A stretch of 64,000 nt of DNA from assembly GCA_920105625.2 (NCBI GenBank), contig OV050032.1:88954542-89018541 (forward strand), read 5' to 3'. A program made the translations under genes and the position numbers. The notes under the pieces are model-generated. The model was not told where the DNA came from. It did not search any database and was given only the letters and a program-made list of their open reading frames with translations. Shown here in pieces: positions 10,776 to 24,797 of this stretch. Source of the stretch: Clusia tigrina. Its lineage: Eukaryota > Arthropoda > Insecta > Diptera > Clusiidae. Numbering within the stretch: the first letter of the stretch is position 1; each line of letters starts with the position of its first letter.

Positions 10776-12530
10776 CTCGAGCCTCTTGTCAAATTAAGCT
10801 ATCGCTAAAAGCTATGCTACCCTTGAGTCCCATATCAAACACTGATAAAACTTCAAATGGCCCTAACTTCTATACGGTACGTCCTACACCTATCAAAGTT
10901 TGCAACATACAAATGCTTGTAACTTTTTACTGGAGCGTCATAAAACCTTGAAATTTTGTAACAATAAAGTACTCGAGCCTCTTGTCGATTTAAGCTATCG
11001 CTCAAAGCTATGCTACACTTGAGTCCCAAATCAAACACTGATAAAACTTCAAATGGTCCTAACTTCTATATGATACGATCTACACCTATCAAAGTTTGCA
11101 ACATACAAATGTTTGTAACTTTTTACTGGAGCGTCATAAAACCTTGAAATTTTGTAACAATAAAGTACTCGAGCCTCTTGTCAATTTAAGTTATCGCTCA
11201 AAGCTATGCTACCCTTGAGTCCCAAATCAAACACTGATAAAGCTTCAAATGGCCCTAACTTCTATACGGTACGTCCTACACCTATCAAAGTTTGCAACAT
11301 ACAAATGCTTGTAACTTTTTACTGGAGTGTCATAAAACCTTGAAATTTTGTAACAATAAAGTACTCGAGCCTCTTGTCAATTTAAGCTATCGCTCAAAGC
11401 TATGCTACCCTTGAGTCCCAAATCAAACACTGATAAAACTTCAAATGGCCCTAACTTCTATACGGTACGTCCTACACCTATCAAAGTTTGCAACATACAA
11501 ATGCTTGTAACTTTTTACTGGAGCGTCATAAAACCTTGAAATTTTGTAACAATAAAGTACTCGAGCCTCTTGTCAATTTAAGTTATCGCTCAAAGCTATG
11601 CTATCCTTGAATCCCAAATCAAACACTGAGAAAACTTCAAGTGGCCCTAACTTCTATACGGTACGTCCTACACCTATCAAAGTTTGCAACATACAAATGC
11701 TTGTAACTTTTTACTGGAGCGTCATAAAAGCTTGAAATTTTGTAACAATAAAGTGCTCGAGCCTCTTGTCAATTTAAGCTATCGCTCAAAGCTATGCTAC
11801 CCTTGAGTCTGAAACCAAAAACTTCAAAAGGCCCTAACGTCAATACGGTACGTCCTACACCTATCAAAGTTTGCAACATACAAATGCTTGTAACTTTTTA
11901 CTGGAGCGTCATAAAACCTTGACATTTTGTAACAATAAAGTACTCGAGCCTCTTGTCAATTTAAGCTGTCGCTCAAAGCTATGCTACCCTTGAGTCCCAA
12001 ATCAAACTCTGATAAAACTTCAAATGGCCCTAACTTCTATACGGTACGTCCTACAACTATCAAAGTTTGCAACATACAAATGCTTGTAACTTTTTACTGG
12101 ATCGTCATAAAACTTTAAAATTTTGTAACAATAAAGTACTCGAGCCTCTAGTCAATTTAAACTATCGCTCAAAGCTATGCTACCCTTGAGTCCCAAATCA
12201 AACACTGATAAAACTTCAAATTGCCCTAACTGCTATATGGTACGTTCTAGACCTATCAAAGTTTGCAACATACAAATGCTTGTAACTTTTTACTGAAGCG
12301 TCATAAAACCTTCAAATTTTGTAACAATAAAGTACTCGAGCCTCTTGTCAATTTAAGCTATCGCTCAAAGCTATGCTGCCCTTGAGTCCCAAATCAAACA
12401 CTGATAAAGCTTCAAATGGCCCTAACTTCTATACGGTACGTCCTACACCTATCAAAGTTTGCAACATACAAATGCTTGTAACTTTTTACTGGAGCGTCAT
12501 AAAACCTTGAAATTTTGTAACAATAAAGTA
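10776..12530 (+). repeat. Segmental block, copy 2 (matches 1564-3318)
   Basis: Same unit order and markers as copy 1. After 12531 the match switches to the 3714 region (units with GCCAATTTAATC), so the equivalents of 3319-3713 are missing here. That is a deletion or crossover join exactly in unit phase. Confidence 0.9.
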
Positions 12531-13706
12531 CTCGAGCCTCTTGCCAATTTAATCTATCGCTCAAAGCTATGCTACCCTTGAGTCCCAAATCAAACACTGA
12601 TAAAACTTCAAATGGCCCTAACTTCTATACGGTACGTCTTACATCTATCAAAGTTTGCAACATACAAATGCTTGTAACTTTTTACTGGAGCGTCATAAAA
12701 CCTTGAAATTTGGTAACAATAAAGTACTCGAGCCTCTTGTCAATTTAAGTTATCGCTCAAAGCTATGCTACCCTTGAGTCCCAAATCAAACACTGATAAA
12801 ACTTCAAATGGCGCTAACTTCTATACGATACGATCTACACCTATCAAAGTTTGCAACATACAAATGTTTGTAACTTTTTACTGAAGCGTCATAAAACCTT
12901 GAAATTTTGTAACAATAAAGTACTCGAGCCTCTTGTCAATTTAAGCTATCGCTCAAAGCTATGCTACCCTTGAGTCCCAAATCAAACACTGATAAAACTT
13001 CAAATGGTCCTAACTTCTATACGATACGATCTACACCTATCAAAGTTTGCAACATACAAATGTTTGTAACTTTTTACTGGAGCGTCATAAAGCCTTGAAA
13101 TTTTGTAACAATAAAGTACTCGAGCCTCTTGTCAATTTAAGTTATCGCTCAAAGCTATGCTACCCTTGAGTCCCAAATCAAACACTGATAAAGCTTCAAA
13201 TGGCCCTAACTTCTATACGGTACGTCCTACACCTATCAAAGTTTGCAACATACAAATGCTTGTAACTTTTTACTGGAGCGTCATAAAACCTTGAAATTTT
13301 GTAACAATAAAGTACTCGAGCCTCTTGTCAATTTAAGCTATCGCTCAAAGCTATGCTACCCTTGAGTCCCAAATCAAACACTGATAAAACTTCAAATGGC
13401 CCTAACTTCTATACGGTACGTCCTACACCTATCAAAGTTTGCAACATACAAATGCTTGTAACTTTTTACTGGAGCGTCATAAAACCTTGAAATTTTGTAA
13501 CAATAAAGTACTCGAGCCTCTTGTCAATTTAAGTTATCGCTCAAAGCTATACTATCCTTGAATCCCAAATCAAACACTGAGAAAACTTCAAATGGCCCTA
13601 ACTTCTATACGGTACGTCCTACACCTATCAAAGATTGCAACATACAAATGCTTGTAACTTTTTACTGAAGCGTCATGAAACCTTTAAATTTTGTAACAAA
13701 AAAGTA
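12531..13706 (+). repeat. Six-unit block, copy 1 (1,375-bp offset)
   Basis: Opens with the GCCAATTTAATC unit, then GTCTTACATC, GATACGATC and GCTTC units, closing with CTATACTATCC. It also matches 3714-4889. The 199-bp unit 13707-13905 separates it from the next copy. Confidence 0.88.
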
Positions 13707-13905
13707 CTCGAGCCTTTTGTCAATTTAAGTTATCGCTCAAAGCTATGCTACCCTTGAGTCCCAAATCAAACACTGATAAAACTTCAAATGGCCCTAACTT
13801 CTATACGGTAGTACGTCCTACACCTATCAAAGTTTGCAACATACAAATGCTTGTAACTTTTTACTGGAGCGTCATAAAACCTTGAAATTTTGTAACAATA
13901 AAGTA

Positions 13906-15081
13906 CTCGAGCCTCTTGCCAATTTAATCTATCGCTCAAAGCTATGCTACCCTTGAGTCCCAAATCAAACACTGATAAAACTTCAAATGGCCCTAACTTC
14001 TATACGGTACGTCTTACATCTATCAAAGTTTGCAACATACAAATGCTTGTAACTTTTTACTGGAGCGTCATAAAACCTTGAAATTTGGTAACAATAAAGT
14101 ACTCGAGCCTCTTGTCAATTTAAGTTATCGCTCAAAGCTATGCTACCCTTGAGTCCCAAATCAAACACTGATAAAACTTCAAATGGCGCTAACTTCTATA
14201 CGATACGATCTACACCTATCAAAGTTTGCAACATACAAATGTTTGTAACTTTTTACTGAAGCGTCATAAAACCTTGAAATTTTGTAACAATAAAGTACTC
14301 GAGCCTCTTGTCAATTTAAGCTATCGCTCAAAGCTATGCTACCCTTGAGTCCCAAATCAAACACTGATAAAACTTCAAATGGTCCTAACTTCTATACGAT
14401 ACGATCTACACCTATCAAAGTTTGCAACATACAAATGTTTGTAACTTTTTACTGGAGCGTCATAAAACCTTGAAATTTTGTAACAATAAAGTACTCGAGC
14501 CTCTTGTCAATTTAAGTTATCGCTCAAAGCTATGCTACCCTTGAGTCCCAAATCAAACACTGATAAAGCTTCAAATGGCCCTAACTTCTATACGGTACGT
14601 CCTACACCTATCAAAGTTTGCAACATACAAATGCTTGTAACTTTTTACTGGAGCGTCATAAAACCTTGAAATTTTGTAACAATAAAGTACTCGAGCCTCT
14701 TGTCAATTTAAGCTATCGCTCTAAGCTATGCTACCCTTGAGTCCCAAATCAAACACTGATAAAACTTCAAATGGCCCTAACTTCTATACGGTACGTCCTA
14801 CACCTATCAAAGTTTTCAACATACAAATGCTTGTAACTTTTTACTGGAGCGTCATAAAACCTTGAAATTTTGTAACAATAAAGTACTCGAGCCTCTTGTC
14901 AATTTAAGTTATCGCTCAAAGCTATACTATCCTTGAGTCCCAAATCAAACACTGAGAAAACTTCAAATGGCCCTAACTTCTATACGGTACGTCCTACACC
15001 TATCAAAGTTTGCAACATACAAATGCTTGTAACTTTTTACTGGAGCGTCATAAAACCTTGAAATTTTGTAACAATAAAGTG
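13906..15081 (+). repeat. Six-unit block, copy 2 (matches 12531-13706)
   Basis: Same order of units and the same rare CTATACTATCC marker in the last unit. Small differences include TTGAGTCCC for TTGAATCCC and AAAGTTTGC for AAAGATTGC. Confidence 0.88.
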
Positions 15082-16839
15082 CTCGAGCCTCTTGTCAATT
15101 TAAGCTATCGCTCAAAGCTATGCTACCCTTGAGTCTGAAATCAAAAACTTCAAATGGCCCTAACGTCAATACGGTACGTCCTACACCTATCAAAGTTTGC
15201 AACATACAAATGCTTGTAACTTTTTACTGGAGCGTCATAAAACCTTGACATTTTGTAACAATAAAGTACTCGAGCCTCTTGTCAATTTAAGCTGTCGCTC
15301 AAAGCTATGCTACCCTTGAGTCCCAAATCAAACACTGATAAAACTTCAAATGGCCCTAACTTCTATACGGTACGTCCTACAACTATCAAAGTTTGCAACA
15401 TACAAATGCTTGTAACTTTTTACTGGATCGTCATAAAACTTTAAAATTTTGTAACAATAAAGTACTCGAGCCTCTTGTCAATTTAAACTATCGCTCAAAG
15501 CTATGCTACCCTTGAGTCCCAAATCAAACACTGATAAAACTTCAAATTGCCCTAACTGCTATATGGTACGTTCTAGACCTATCAAAGTTTGCAACATACA
15601 AATGCTTGTAACTTTTTACTGAAGCGTCATAAAACCTTGAAATTTTGTAACAATAAAGTACTCGAGCCTCTTGTCAATTTAAGCTATCGCTCAAAGCTAG
15701 GCTGCCCTTGAGTCCCAAATCAAACACTGATAAAGCTTCAAATGGCCCTAACTTCTATACGGTACGTCCTACACCTATCAAAGTTTGCAACATACAAATG
15801 CTTGTAACTTTTTACTGGAGCGTCATAAAACCTTGAAATTTTGTAACAAAAAAGTACTCGAGACTTTTGTCAATTTAAGTTATCGCTCAAAGCTATGCTA
15901 CCCTTGAGTCCCAAATCAAACACTGATAAAACTTCAAATGGTCCTAACTTCTATACGGTACGTCCTACACCTATCAAAGATTGCAACATACAAATGCTTG
16001 TAGCTTTTTACTGGAGCGTCATGAAACCTTTAAATTTTGTAACAAAAAAGTACTCGAGACTTTTGTCAATTTAAGTTATCGCTCAAAGCTATGCTACCCT
16101 TGAGTCCCAAATCAAACACTGATAAAACTTCAAATGGCCCTAACTTCTATACGGTAGTACGTCCTACACCTATCAAAGTTTGCAACATACAAATGCTTGT
16201 AACTTTTTACTGGAGCGTCATAAAACCTTGAAATTTTGTAACAATAAAGTACTCGAGCCTCTTGCCAATTTAATCTATCGCTCAAAGCTATGCTACCCTT
16301 GAGTCCCAAATCAAACACTGATAAAACTTCAAATGGCCCTAACTTCTATACGGTACGTCCTACATCTATCAAAGTTTGCAACATACAAATGCTTGTAACT
16401 TTTTACTGGAGCGTCATAAAACCTTGAAATTTGGTAACAATAAAGTACTCGAGCCTCTTGTCAATTTAAGTTATCGCTCAAAGCTATGCTACCCTTGAGT
16501 CCCAAATCAAACACTGATAAAACTTCAAATGGCGCTAACTTCTATACGATACGATCTACACCTATCAAAGTTTGCAACATACAAATATTTGTAACTTTTT
16601 ACTGGAGCGTCATAAAACCTTGAAATTTTGTAACAATAAAGTACTCGAGCCTCTTGTCAATTTAAGCTATCGCTCAAAGCTATGCTGCCCTTGAGTCCCA
16701 AATCAAACACTGATAAAGCTTCAAATGGCCCTAACTTCTATACGGTACGTCCTACACCTATCAAAGTTTGCAACATACAAATGCTTGTAACTTTTTACTG
16801 GAGCGTCATAAAACCTTGAAATTTTGTAACAATAAAGTA
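14298..16839 (+). repeat. 2,542-bp higher-order repeat, copy 1
   Basis: Thirteen units, one of 187 bp (15082) and one of 199 bp (16053), the rest 196 bp. Equivalent units sit 2,542 bp further on: 15082 with 17624, 15269 with 17811, 15857 with 18399, 16053 with 18595. Markers include AGCTAGGCTGCCC and CTCGAGACTTTTG. Confidence 0.9.
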
Positions 16840-19381
16840 CTCGAGCCTCTTGTCAATTTAAGCTATCGCTCAAAGCTATGCTACCCTTGAGTCCCAAATC
16901 AAACACTGATAAAACTTCAAATGGTCCTAACTTCTATACGATACGATCTACACCTATCAAAGTTTGCAACATACAAATGTTTGTAACTTTTTACTGGAGC
17001 GTCATAAAACCTTGAAATTTTGTAACAATAAAGTACTCGAGCCTCTTGTCAATTTAAGTTATCGCTCAAAGCTATGCTACCCTTGAGTCCCAAATCAAAC
17101 ACTGATAAAGCTTCAAATGGCCCTAACTTCTATACGGTACGTCCTACACCTATCAAAGTTGGCAACATACAAATGCTTGTAACTTTTTACTGGAACGTCA
17201 TAAAACCTTGAAATTTTGTAACAATAAAGTACTCGAGCCTCTTGTCAATTTAAGCTATCGCTCAAAGCTATGCTACCCTTGAGTCCCAAATCAAACACTG
17301 ATAAAACTTCAAATGGCCCTAACTTCTATACGGTACGTCCTACACCTATCAAAGTTTGCAACATACAAATGCTTGTAACTTTTTACTGGAGCGTCATAAA
17401 ACCTTGAAATTTTGTAACAATAAAGTACTCGAGCCTCTTGTCAATTTAAGTTATCGCTCAAAGCTATGCTATCCTTGAATCCCAAATCAAACACTGAGAA
17501 AACTTCAAATGGCCCTAACTTCTATACGGTACGTCCTACACCTATCAAAGTTTGCAACATACAAATGCTTGTAACTTTTTACTGGAGCGTCATAAAACCT
17601 TGAAATTTTGTAACAATAAAGTGCTCGAGCCTCTTGTCAATTTAAGCTATCGCTCAAAGCTATGCTACCCTTGAGTCTGAAATCAAAAACTTCAAATGGC
17701 CCTAACGTCAATACAGTACGTCCTACACCTATCAAAGTTTGCAACATACAAATGCTTGTAACTTTTTACTGGAGCGTCATAAAACCTTGACATTTTGTAA
17801 CAATAAAGTACTCGAGCCTCTTGTCAATTTAAGCTGTCGCTCAAAGCTATGCTACCCTTGAGTCCCAAATCAAACACTGATAAAACTTCAAATGGCCCTA
17901 ACTTCTATACGGTACGTCCTACAACTATCAAAGTTTGCAACATACAAATGCTTGTAACTTTTTACTGGATCGTCATAAAACTTTAAAATTTTGTAACAAT
18001 AAAGTACTCGAGCCTCTTGTCAATTTAAACTATCGCTCAAAGCTATGCTACCCTTGAGTCCCAAATCAAACACTGATAAAACTTCAAATTGCCCTAACTG
18101 CTATATGGTACGTTCTAGACCTATCAAAGTTTGCAACATACAAATGCTTGTAACTTTTTACTGAAGCGTCATAAAACCTTGAAATTTTGTAACAATAAAG
18201 TACTCGAGCCTCTTGTCAATTTAAGCTATCGCTCAAAGCTAGGCTGCCCTTGAGTCCCAAATCAAACACTGATAAAGCTTCAAATGGCCCTAACTTCTAT
18301 ACGGTACGTCCTACACCTATCAAAGTTTGCAACATACAAATGCTTGTAACTTTTTACTGGAGCGTCATAAAACCTTGAAATTTTGTAACAAAAAAGTACT
18401 CGAGACTTTTGTCAATTTAAGTTATCACTCAAAGCTATGCTACCCTTGAGTCCCAAATCAAACACTGATAAAACTTCAAATGGTCCTAACTTCTATACGG
18501 TACGTCCTACACCTATCAAAGATTGCAACATACAAATGCTTGTAACTTTTTACTGGAGCGTCATGAAACCTTTAAATTTTGTAACAAAAAAGTACTCGAG
18601 ACTTTTGTCAATTTAAGTTATCGCTCAAAGCTATGCTACCCTTGAGTCCCAAATCAAACACTGATAAAACTTCAAATGGCCCTAACTTCTATACGGTAGT
18701 ACGTCCTACACCTATCAAAGTTTGCAACATACAAATGCTTGTAACTTTTTACTGGAGCGTCATAAAACCTTGAAATTTTGTAACAATAAAGTACTCGAGC
18801 CTCTTGCCAATTTAATCTATCGCTCAAAGCTATGCTACCCTTGAGTCCCAAATCAAACACTGATAAAACTTCAAATGGCCCTAACTTCTATACGGTACGT
18901 CCTACATCTATCAAAGTTTGCAACATACAAATGCTTGTAACTTTTTACTGGAGCGTCATAAAACCTTGAAATTTGGTAACAATAAAGTACTCGAGCCTCT
19001 TGTCAATTTAAGTTATCGCTCAAAGCTATGCTACCCTTGAGTCCCAAATCAAACACTGATAAAACTTCAAATGGCGCTAACTTGTATACGGTACGTCCTA
19101 CACCTATCAAAGTTTGCAACATACAAATGTTTGTAACTTTTTACTGAAGCGTCATAAAACCTTGAAATTTTGTAACAATAAAGTACTCGAGCCTCTTGTC
19201 AATTTAAGCTATCGCTCAAAGCTATGCTGCCCTTGAGTCCCAAATCAAACACTGATAAAGCTTCAAATGGCCCTAACTTCTATACGGTACGTCCTACACC
19301 TATCAAAGTTTGCAACATACAAATGCTTGTAACTTTTTACTGGAGCGCCATAAAACCTTGAAATTTTGTAACAATAAAGTA
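16840..19381 (+). repeat. 2,542-bp higher-order repeat, copy 2
   Basis: Same thirteen-unit order as copy 1. Within the unit at 19382 the sequence changes from this HOR to the 1,571-bp one: the left half reads GATACGATC and the right half ACTGGATCGTC. Confidence 0.9.
18007..19381 (+). repeat. 1,571-bp offset repeat, copy 1
   Basis: Seven units from the CAATTTAAACTATCGC unit through the 199-bp unit at 18595 recur from 19578. The copies differ at 18990-19185, where this one reads AACTTGTATACGGTACG and the other CTATACGATACG, which suggests local gene conversion. Confidence 0.85.
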
Positions 19382-19577
19382 CTCGAGCCTCTTGTCAATT
19401 TAAGCTATCGCTCAAAGCTATGCTACCCTTGAGTCCCAAATCAAACACTGATAAAACTTCAAATGGTCCTAACTTCTATACGATACGATCTACACCTATC
19501 AAAGTTTGCAACATACAAATGCTTGTAACTTTTTACTGGATCGTCATAAAACTTTAAAATTTTGTAACAATAAAGTA

Positions 19578-20952
19578 CTCGAGCCTCTTGTCAATTTAAA
19601 CTATCGCTCAAAGCTATGCTACCCTTGAGTCCCAAATCAAACACTGATAAAACTTCAAATTGCCCTAACTGCTATATGGTACGTTCTAGACCTATCAAAG
19701 TTTGCAACATACAAATGCTTGTAACTTTTTACTGAAGCGTCATAAAACCTTGAAATTTTGTAACAATAAAGTACTCGAGCCTCTTGTCAATTTAAGCTAT
19801 CGCTCAAAGCTAGGCTGCCCTTGAGTCCCAAATCAAACACTGATAAAGCTTCAAATGGCCCTAACTTCTATACGGTACGTCCTACACCTATCAAAGTTTG
19901 CAACATACAAATGCTTGTAACTTTTTACTGGAGCGTCATAAAACCTTGAAATTTTGTAACAAAAAAGTACTCGAGACTTTTGTCAATTTAAGTTATCGCT
20001 CAAAGCTATGCTACCCTTGAGTCCCAAATCAAACACTGATAAAACTTCAAATGGTCCTAACTTCTATACGGTACGTCCTACACCTATCAAAGATTGCAAC
20101 ATACAAATGCTTGTAACTTTTTACTGGAGCGTCATGAAACCTTTAAATTTTGTAACAAAAAAGTACTCGAGACTTTTGTCAATTTAAGTTATCGCTCAAA
20201 GCTATGCTACCCTTGAGTCCCAAATCAAACACTGATAAAACTTCAAATGGCCCTAACTTCTATACGGTAGTACGTCCTACACCTATCAAAGTTTGCAACA
20301 TACAAATGCTTGTAACTTTTTACTGGAGCGTCATAAAACCTTGAAATTTTGTAACAATAAAGTACTCGAGCCTCTTGCCAATTTAATCTATCGCTCAAAG
20401 CTATGCTACCCTTGAGTCCCAAATCAAACACTGATAAAACTTCAAATGGCCCTAACTTCTATACGGTACGTCCTACATCTATCAAAGTTTGCAACATACA
20501 AATGCTTGTAACTTTTTACTGGAGCGTCATAAAACCTTGAAATTTGGTAACAATAAAGTACTCGAGCCTCTTGTCAATTTAAGTTATCGCTCAAAGCTAT
20601 GCTACCCTTGAGTCCCAAATCAAACACTGATAAAACTTCAAATGGCGCTAACTTCTATACGATACGATCTACACCTATCAAAGTTTGCAACATACAAATG
20701 TTTGTAACTTTTTACTGAAGCGTCATAAAACCTTGAAATTTTGTAACAATAAAGTACTCGAGCCTCTTGTCAATTTAAGCTATCGCTCAAAGCTATGCTG
20801 CCCTTGAGTCCCAAATCAAACACTGATAAAGCTTCAAATGGCCTTAACTTCTATACGGTACGTCCTACACCTATCAAAGTTTGCAACATACAAATGCTTG
20901 TAACTTTTTACTGGAGCGTCATAAAACCTTGAAATTTTGTAACAATAAAGTA
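19578..20952 (+). repeat. 1,571-bp offset repeat, copy 2
   Basis: Matches 18007-19381 in unit order and in the AGCTAGGCTGCCC and CGAGACTTTTG markers; the 199-bp unit is at 20166. Confidence 0.85.
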
Positions 20953-22903
20953 CTCGAGCCTCTTGTCAATTTAAGCTATCGCTCAAAGCTATGCTACCCT
21001 TGAGTCCCAAATCAAACACTGATAAAACTTCAAATGGCCGTAACTTCTATACGGTACGGCCTACACCTATCAAAGATTGCAACATACAAATGCTTGTAAC
21101 TTTTTACTGGAGCGTCATAAAACCTTTAAATTTTGTAACAATAAAGTACTCGAGCCTTTTGTCAATTTAAGTTATCGCTCAAAGCTATGCTACCCTTGAG
21201 TCCCAAATCAAACACTGATAAAGCTTAAAATGGCCCTAACTTCTATATGGTACGTCCTACACCTATCAAAGTTTGCAACATACAAATGCTTGTAACTTTT
21301 TACTGGACCGTCATAAAACCTTGAAATTTGGTAACAATAAAGTACTCGAGCCTCTTGTCAATTTAAGTTATCGCTCAAAGCTATGCTACCCTTGAGTCCC
21401 AAATCAAACACTGATAAAACTTCAAATGGCGCTAACTTCTATACGATACGATCTACACCTATCAAAGTTTGCAACATACAAATGCTTGTAACTTTTTACT
21501 GGAGCGTCATAAAACCTTGAAATTTTGTAACAATAAAGTACTCGAGCCTCTTGCCAATTTAATCTATCGCTCAAAGCTATGCTACCCTTGAGTCCCAAAT
21601 CAAACACTGATAAAACTTCAAATGGCGCTAACTTCTATACGATACGATCTACACCTATCAAAGTTTGCAACATACAAATGTTTGTAACTTTTTACTGGAG
21701 CGTCATAAAACCTTGAAATTTTGTAACAATAAAGTACTCGAGCCTCTTGCCAATTTAATCTATCGCTCAAAGCTATGCTACCCTTGAGTCCCAAATCAAA
21801 CACTGATAAAACTTCAAATGGCCCTAACTTCTATACGGTACGTCCTACACCTATCAAAGTTTGCAACATACAAATGCTTGTAACTTTTTACTGGAGCGTC
21901 ATAAAACCTTGAAATTTTATAACAATAAAGTACTGGAGCCTCTTGTCAATTTAAGCTATCGCTCAAAGCTATGCTACCCTTGAGTCTGAAATCAAAAACT
22001 TCAAATGGCCCTAACGTCAATACGGTACGTCCTACACCTATCAAAGTTTGCAACATACAACTGCTTGTAACTTTTTACTGGAGCGTCATAAGACCTTGAA
22101 ATTTCGTAACAATAAAGTACTCGAGCCTCTTGTCAATTTAAGCTATCGCTCAAAGCTATGCTACCCTTGAGTCCCAAATCAAACACTGATAAAACTTCAA
22201 ATTGCCTTAACTTCTATACGGTACGTCCTACACCTATCAAAGTTTGCAACATACAAATGCTTGTAACTTTTTACTGGAGCGTCATAAAACCTTGAAATTT
22301 TGTAACAATAAAGTACTCGAGCCTCTTGTCAATTTAAGCTATCGCTCAAAGCTATGCTACCCTTGAGTCCCAAATCAAACACTGAGAAAACTTCAAATGG
22401 CTCTAACTTCTATACGGTACGTCCTACACTTATCAAAGTTTGCAACATACAAATGCTTGTAACTTTTTACTGGAGCGTCATAAAACCTTGAAATTGTGTG
22501 ACAATAAAGTACTCGAGCCTCTTGTCAATTTAAGCTATCGCTCAAAGCTATGCTACCCTTGAGTCCCAAATCAAACACTAATAAAACTTCAAATGGCCCT
22601 AACTTCTATACGGTACGGCCTACACCTATCAAAGATTGCAACATTCAAATGCTTGTAACTTTTTACTGGAGCGTCATAAAACCTTGAAATTTTGTAACAA
22701 TAAAGTACTCGAGCCTCTTGCCAATTTAATCTATCGCTCAAAGCTATGCTACCCTTGAGTCCCAAATCAAACACTGATAAAACTTCAAATGGCCCTAACT
22801 TCTATACGGTACGTCCTACACCTATCAAAGATTGCAACATACAAATGCTTGTAACTTTTTACTGGAGCGTCATAAAACCTTTAAATTTTGTAACAATAAA
22901 GTA

Positions 22904-23098
22904 CTCGAGCCTTTTGTCAATTTAAGTTGTCGCTCAAAGCTATGCTACCCTTGAGCCCCAATTCAAACACTGATAAAACTTCAAATGCCCCTAACTTCTA
23001 TTCGGTACGTCCACACCTATCAAAGTTTGCAACATAAAAATGCTTGTAACTTTTTACTGGAGCGTCATAAAACCTTGAAATTTTGTAACAATAAAGTA
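22904..23098 (+). repeat. 195-bp unit with one base deleted
   Basis: CGGTACGTCCACACC replaces CGGTACGTCCTACACC. It also carries GTTGTCGCTC, GAGCCCCAATTC and AACATAAAAATGC. Confidence 0.9.
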
Positions 23099-24461
23099 CT
23101 CGAGCCTCTTGCCAATTTAATCTATCGCTCAAAGCTATGCTACCCTTGAGTCCCAAATCAAACACTGATAAAACTTCAAATGGCCCTAACTTCTATACGG
23201 TACGTCCTACACCTATCAAAGTTTGCAACATACAAATGCTTGCAACTTTTTACTGGAGCGTCATAAAACCTTGAAATTTGGTAACAATAAAGTACTCGAG
23301 CCTCTTGTCAATTTAAGTTATCGCTCAAAGCTATGCTACCCTTGAGTCCCAAATCAAACACTGATAAAACTTCGAATGGCGCTAACTTCTATACGATACG
23401 ATCTACACCTATCAAAGTTTGCAACATACAAATGTTTGTAACTTTTTACTGGAGCGTCATAAAACCTTGAAATTTTGTAAAAATAAAGTACTCGAGCCTC
23501 TTGTCAATTTAAGTTATCGCTCAAAGCTATGCTACCCTTGAGTCCCAAATCAAACACTGATAAAACTTCAAATGGCGCTAACTTCTATACGATACGATCT
23601 ACACCTATCAAAGTTTGCAACATACAAATGCTTGTAACTTTTTACTGGAGCGTCATAAAACCTTGAAATTTTATAACAATAAAGTACTGGAGCCTCTTGT
23701 CAATTTAAGCTATCGCTCAAAGCTATGCTACCCTTGAGTCTGAAATCAAAAACTTCAAATGGCCCTAACGTCAATACGGTACGTCCTACACCTATCAAAG
23801 TTTGCAACATACAACTGCTTGTAACTTTTTACTGGAGCGTCATAAGACCTTGAAATTTCGTAACAATAAAGTACTCGAGCCTCTTGTCAATTTAAGCTAT
23901 CGCTCAAAGCTATGCTATCCTTGAGTCCCAAATCAAACACTGATAAAACTTCAAATTGCCGTAACTTCTATACGGTACGTCCTACACCTATCAAAGTTTG
24001 CAACATACAAATGCTTGTAACTTTTTACTGGAGCGTCATAAAACCTTGAAATTTTGTAACAAAAAAGTACTCGAGCCTCTTGTCAATTTAAGCTATCGCT
24101 CAAAGCTATGCTACCCTTGAGTCCCAAATCAAACACTGATAAAACTTCAAATGGCCCTAAATTCTACACGGTACGGCCTACACCTATCAAAGTTTGCAAC
24201 ATACAAATGCTTGTAACTTTTTACTGGAGCGTCATAAAACCTTGAAATTTTGTAACAATAAAGTACTCGAGCCTCTTGTCAATTTAAGCTATCGCTCAAA
24301 GCTATGCTACCCTTGAGTCCCAAATCAAACACTGATAAAACTTCAAATGGCCCTAACTTCTATACGGTACGTCCTACACCTATCAAAGTTTGCAACATAC
24401 AAATGCTTGTAACTTTTTACTGGAGCGTCATAAAACCTTGAAATTGTGTAACAATAAAGTA

Positions 24462-24531
24462 CTCGAGCCTCTTGTCAATTTAAGCTATCGCTAAAGCTAT
24501 GCTACCCTTGAGTCGTTGTAACAATAAAGTA
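24462..24531 (+). repeat. 70-bp truncated unit
   Basis: Same join as at 393; first 70-bp unit of the 2,290-bp HOR. Confidence 0.95.
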
Positions 24532-24727
24532 CTCGAGCCTCTTGTCAATTTAAGCAATCGCTCACAGCTATGCTACCCTTGAGTCCCAAATCAAACACTG
24601 ATAAAACTTCAAATGGCCCTAACTTCTATACGGTACGTCCTACACCTATCAAAGTTTGCAACATACAAATGCTTGTAACTTTTTACTGGAGCGTCATAAA
24701 ACCTTGAAATTGTGTAACAATAAAGTA

Positions 24728-24797
24728 CTCGAGCCTCTTGTCAATTTAAGCTATCGCTAAAGCTATGCTACCCTTGAGTCGTTGTAACAATAAAGTA
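24728..24797 (+). repeat. 70-bp truncated unit
   Basis: Second 70-bp unit of the HOR. The unit after it reads TAAGTAATCGCTCAAAGC, unlike the usual CAATCGCTCACAGC, so the cassette is hybrid on this side. Confidence 0.95.

Larger units (their letters stand above)
19970..24727 (+). repeat. 4.76-kb segmental block, copy 1 (8,680-bp offset)
   Basis: Runs from the CGAGACTTTTG unit through the 199-bp unit (20166), paired GCGCTAAC units (21345, 21541), CTGGAG 187-bp units (21933, 23687) and on to the 70-bp unit at 24462. The whole order recurs from 28650. The offset changes from 8,680 to 8,681 at the 195-bp unit 22904-23098, which has lost one base here. Confidence 0.9.
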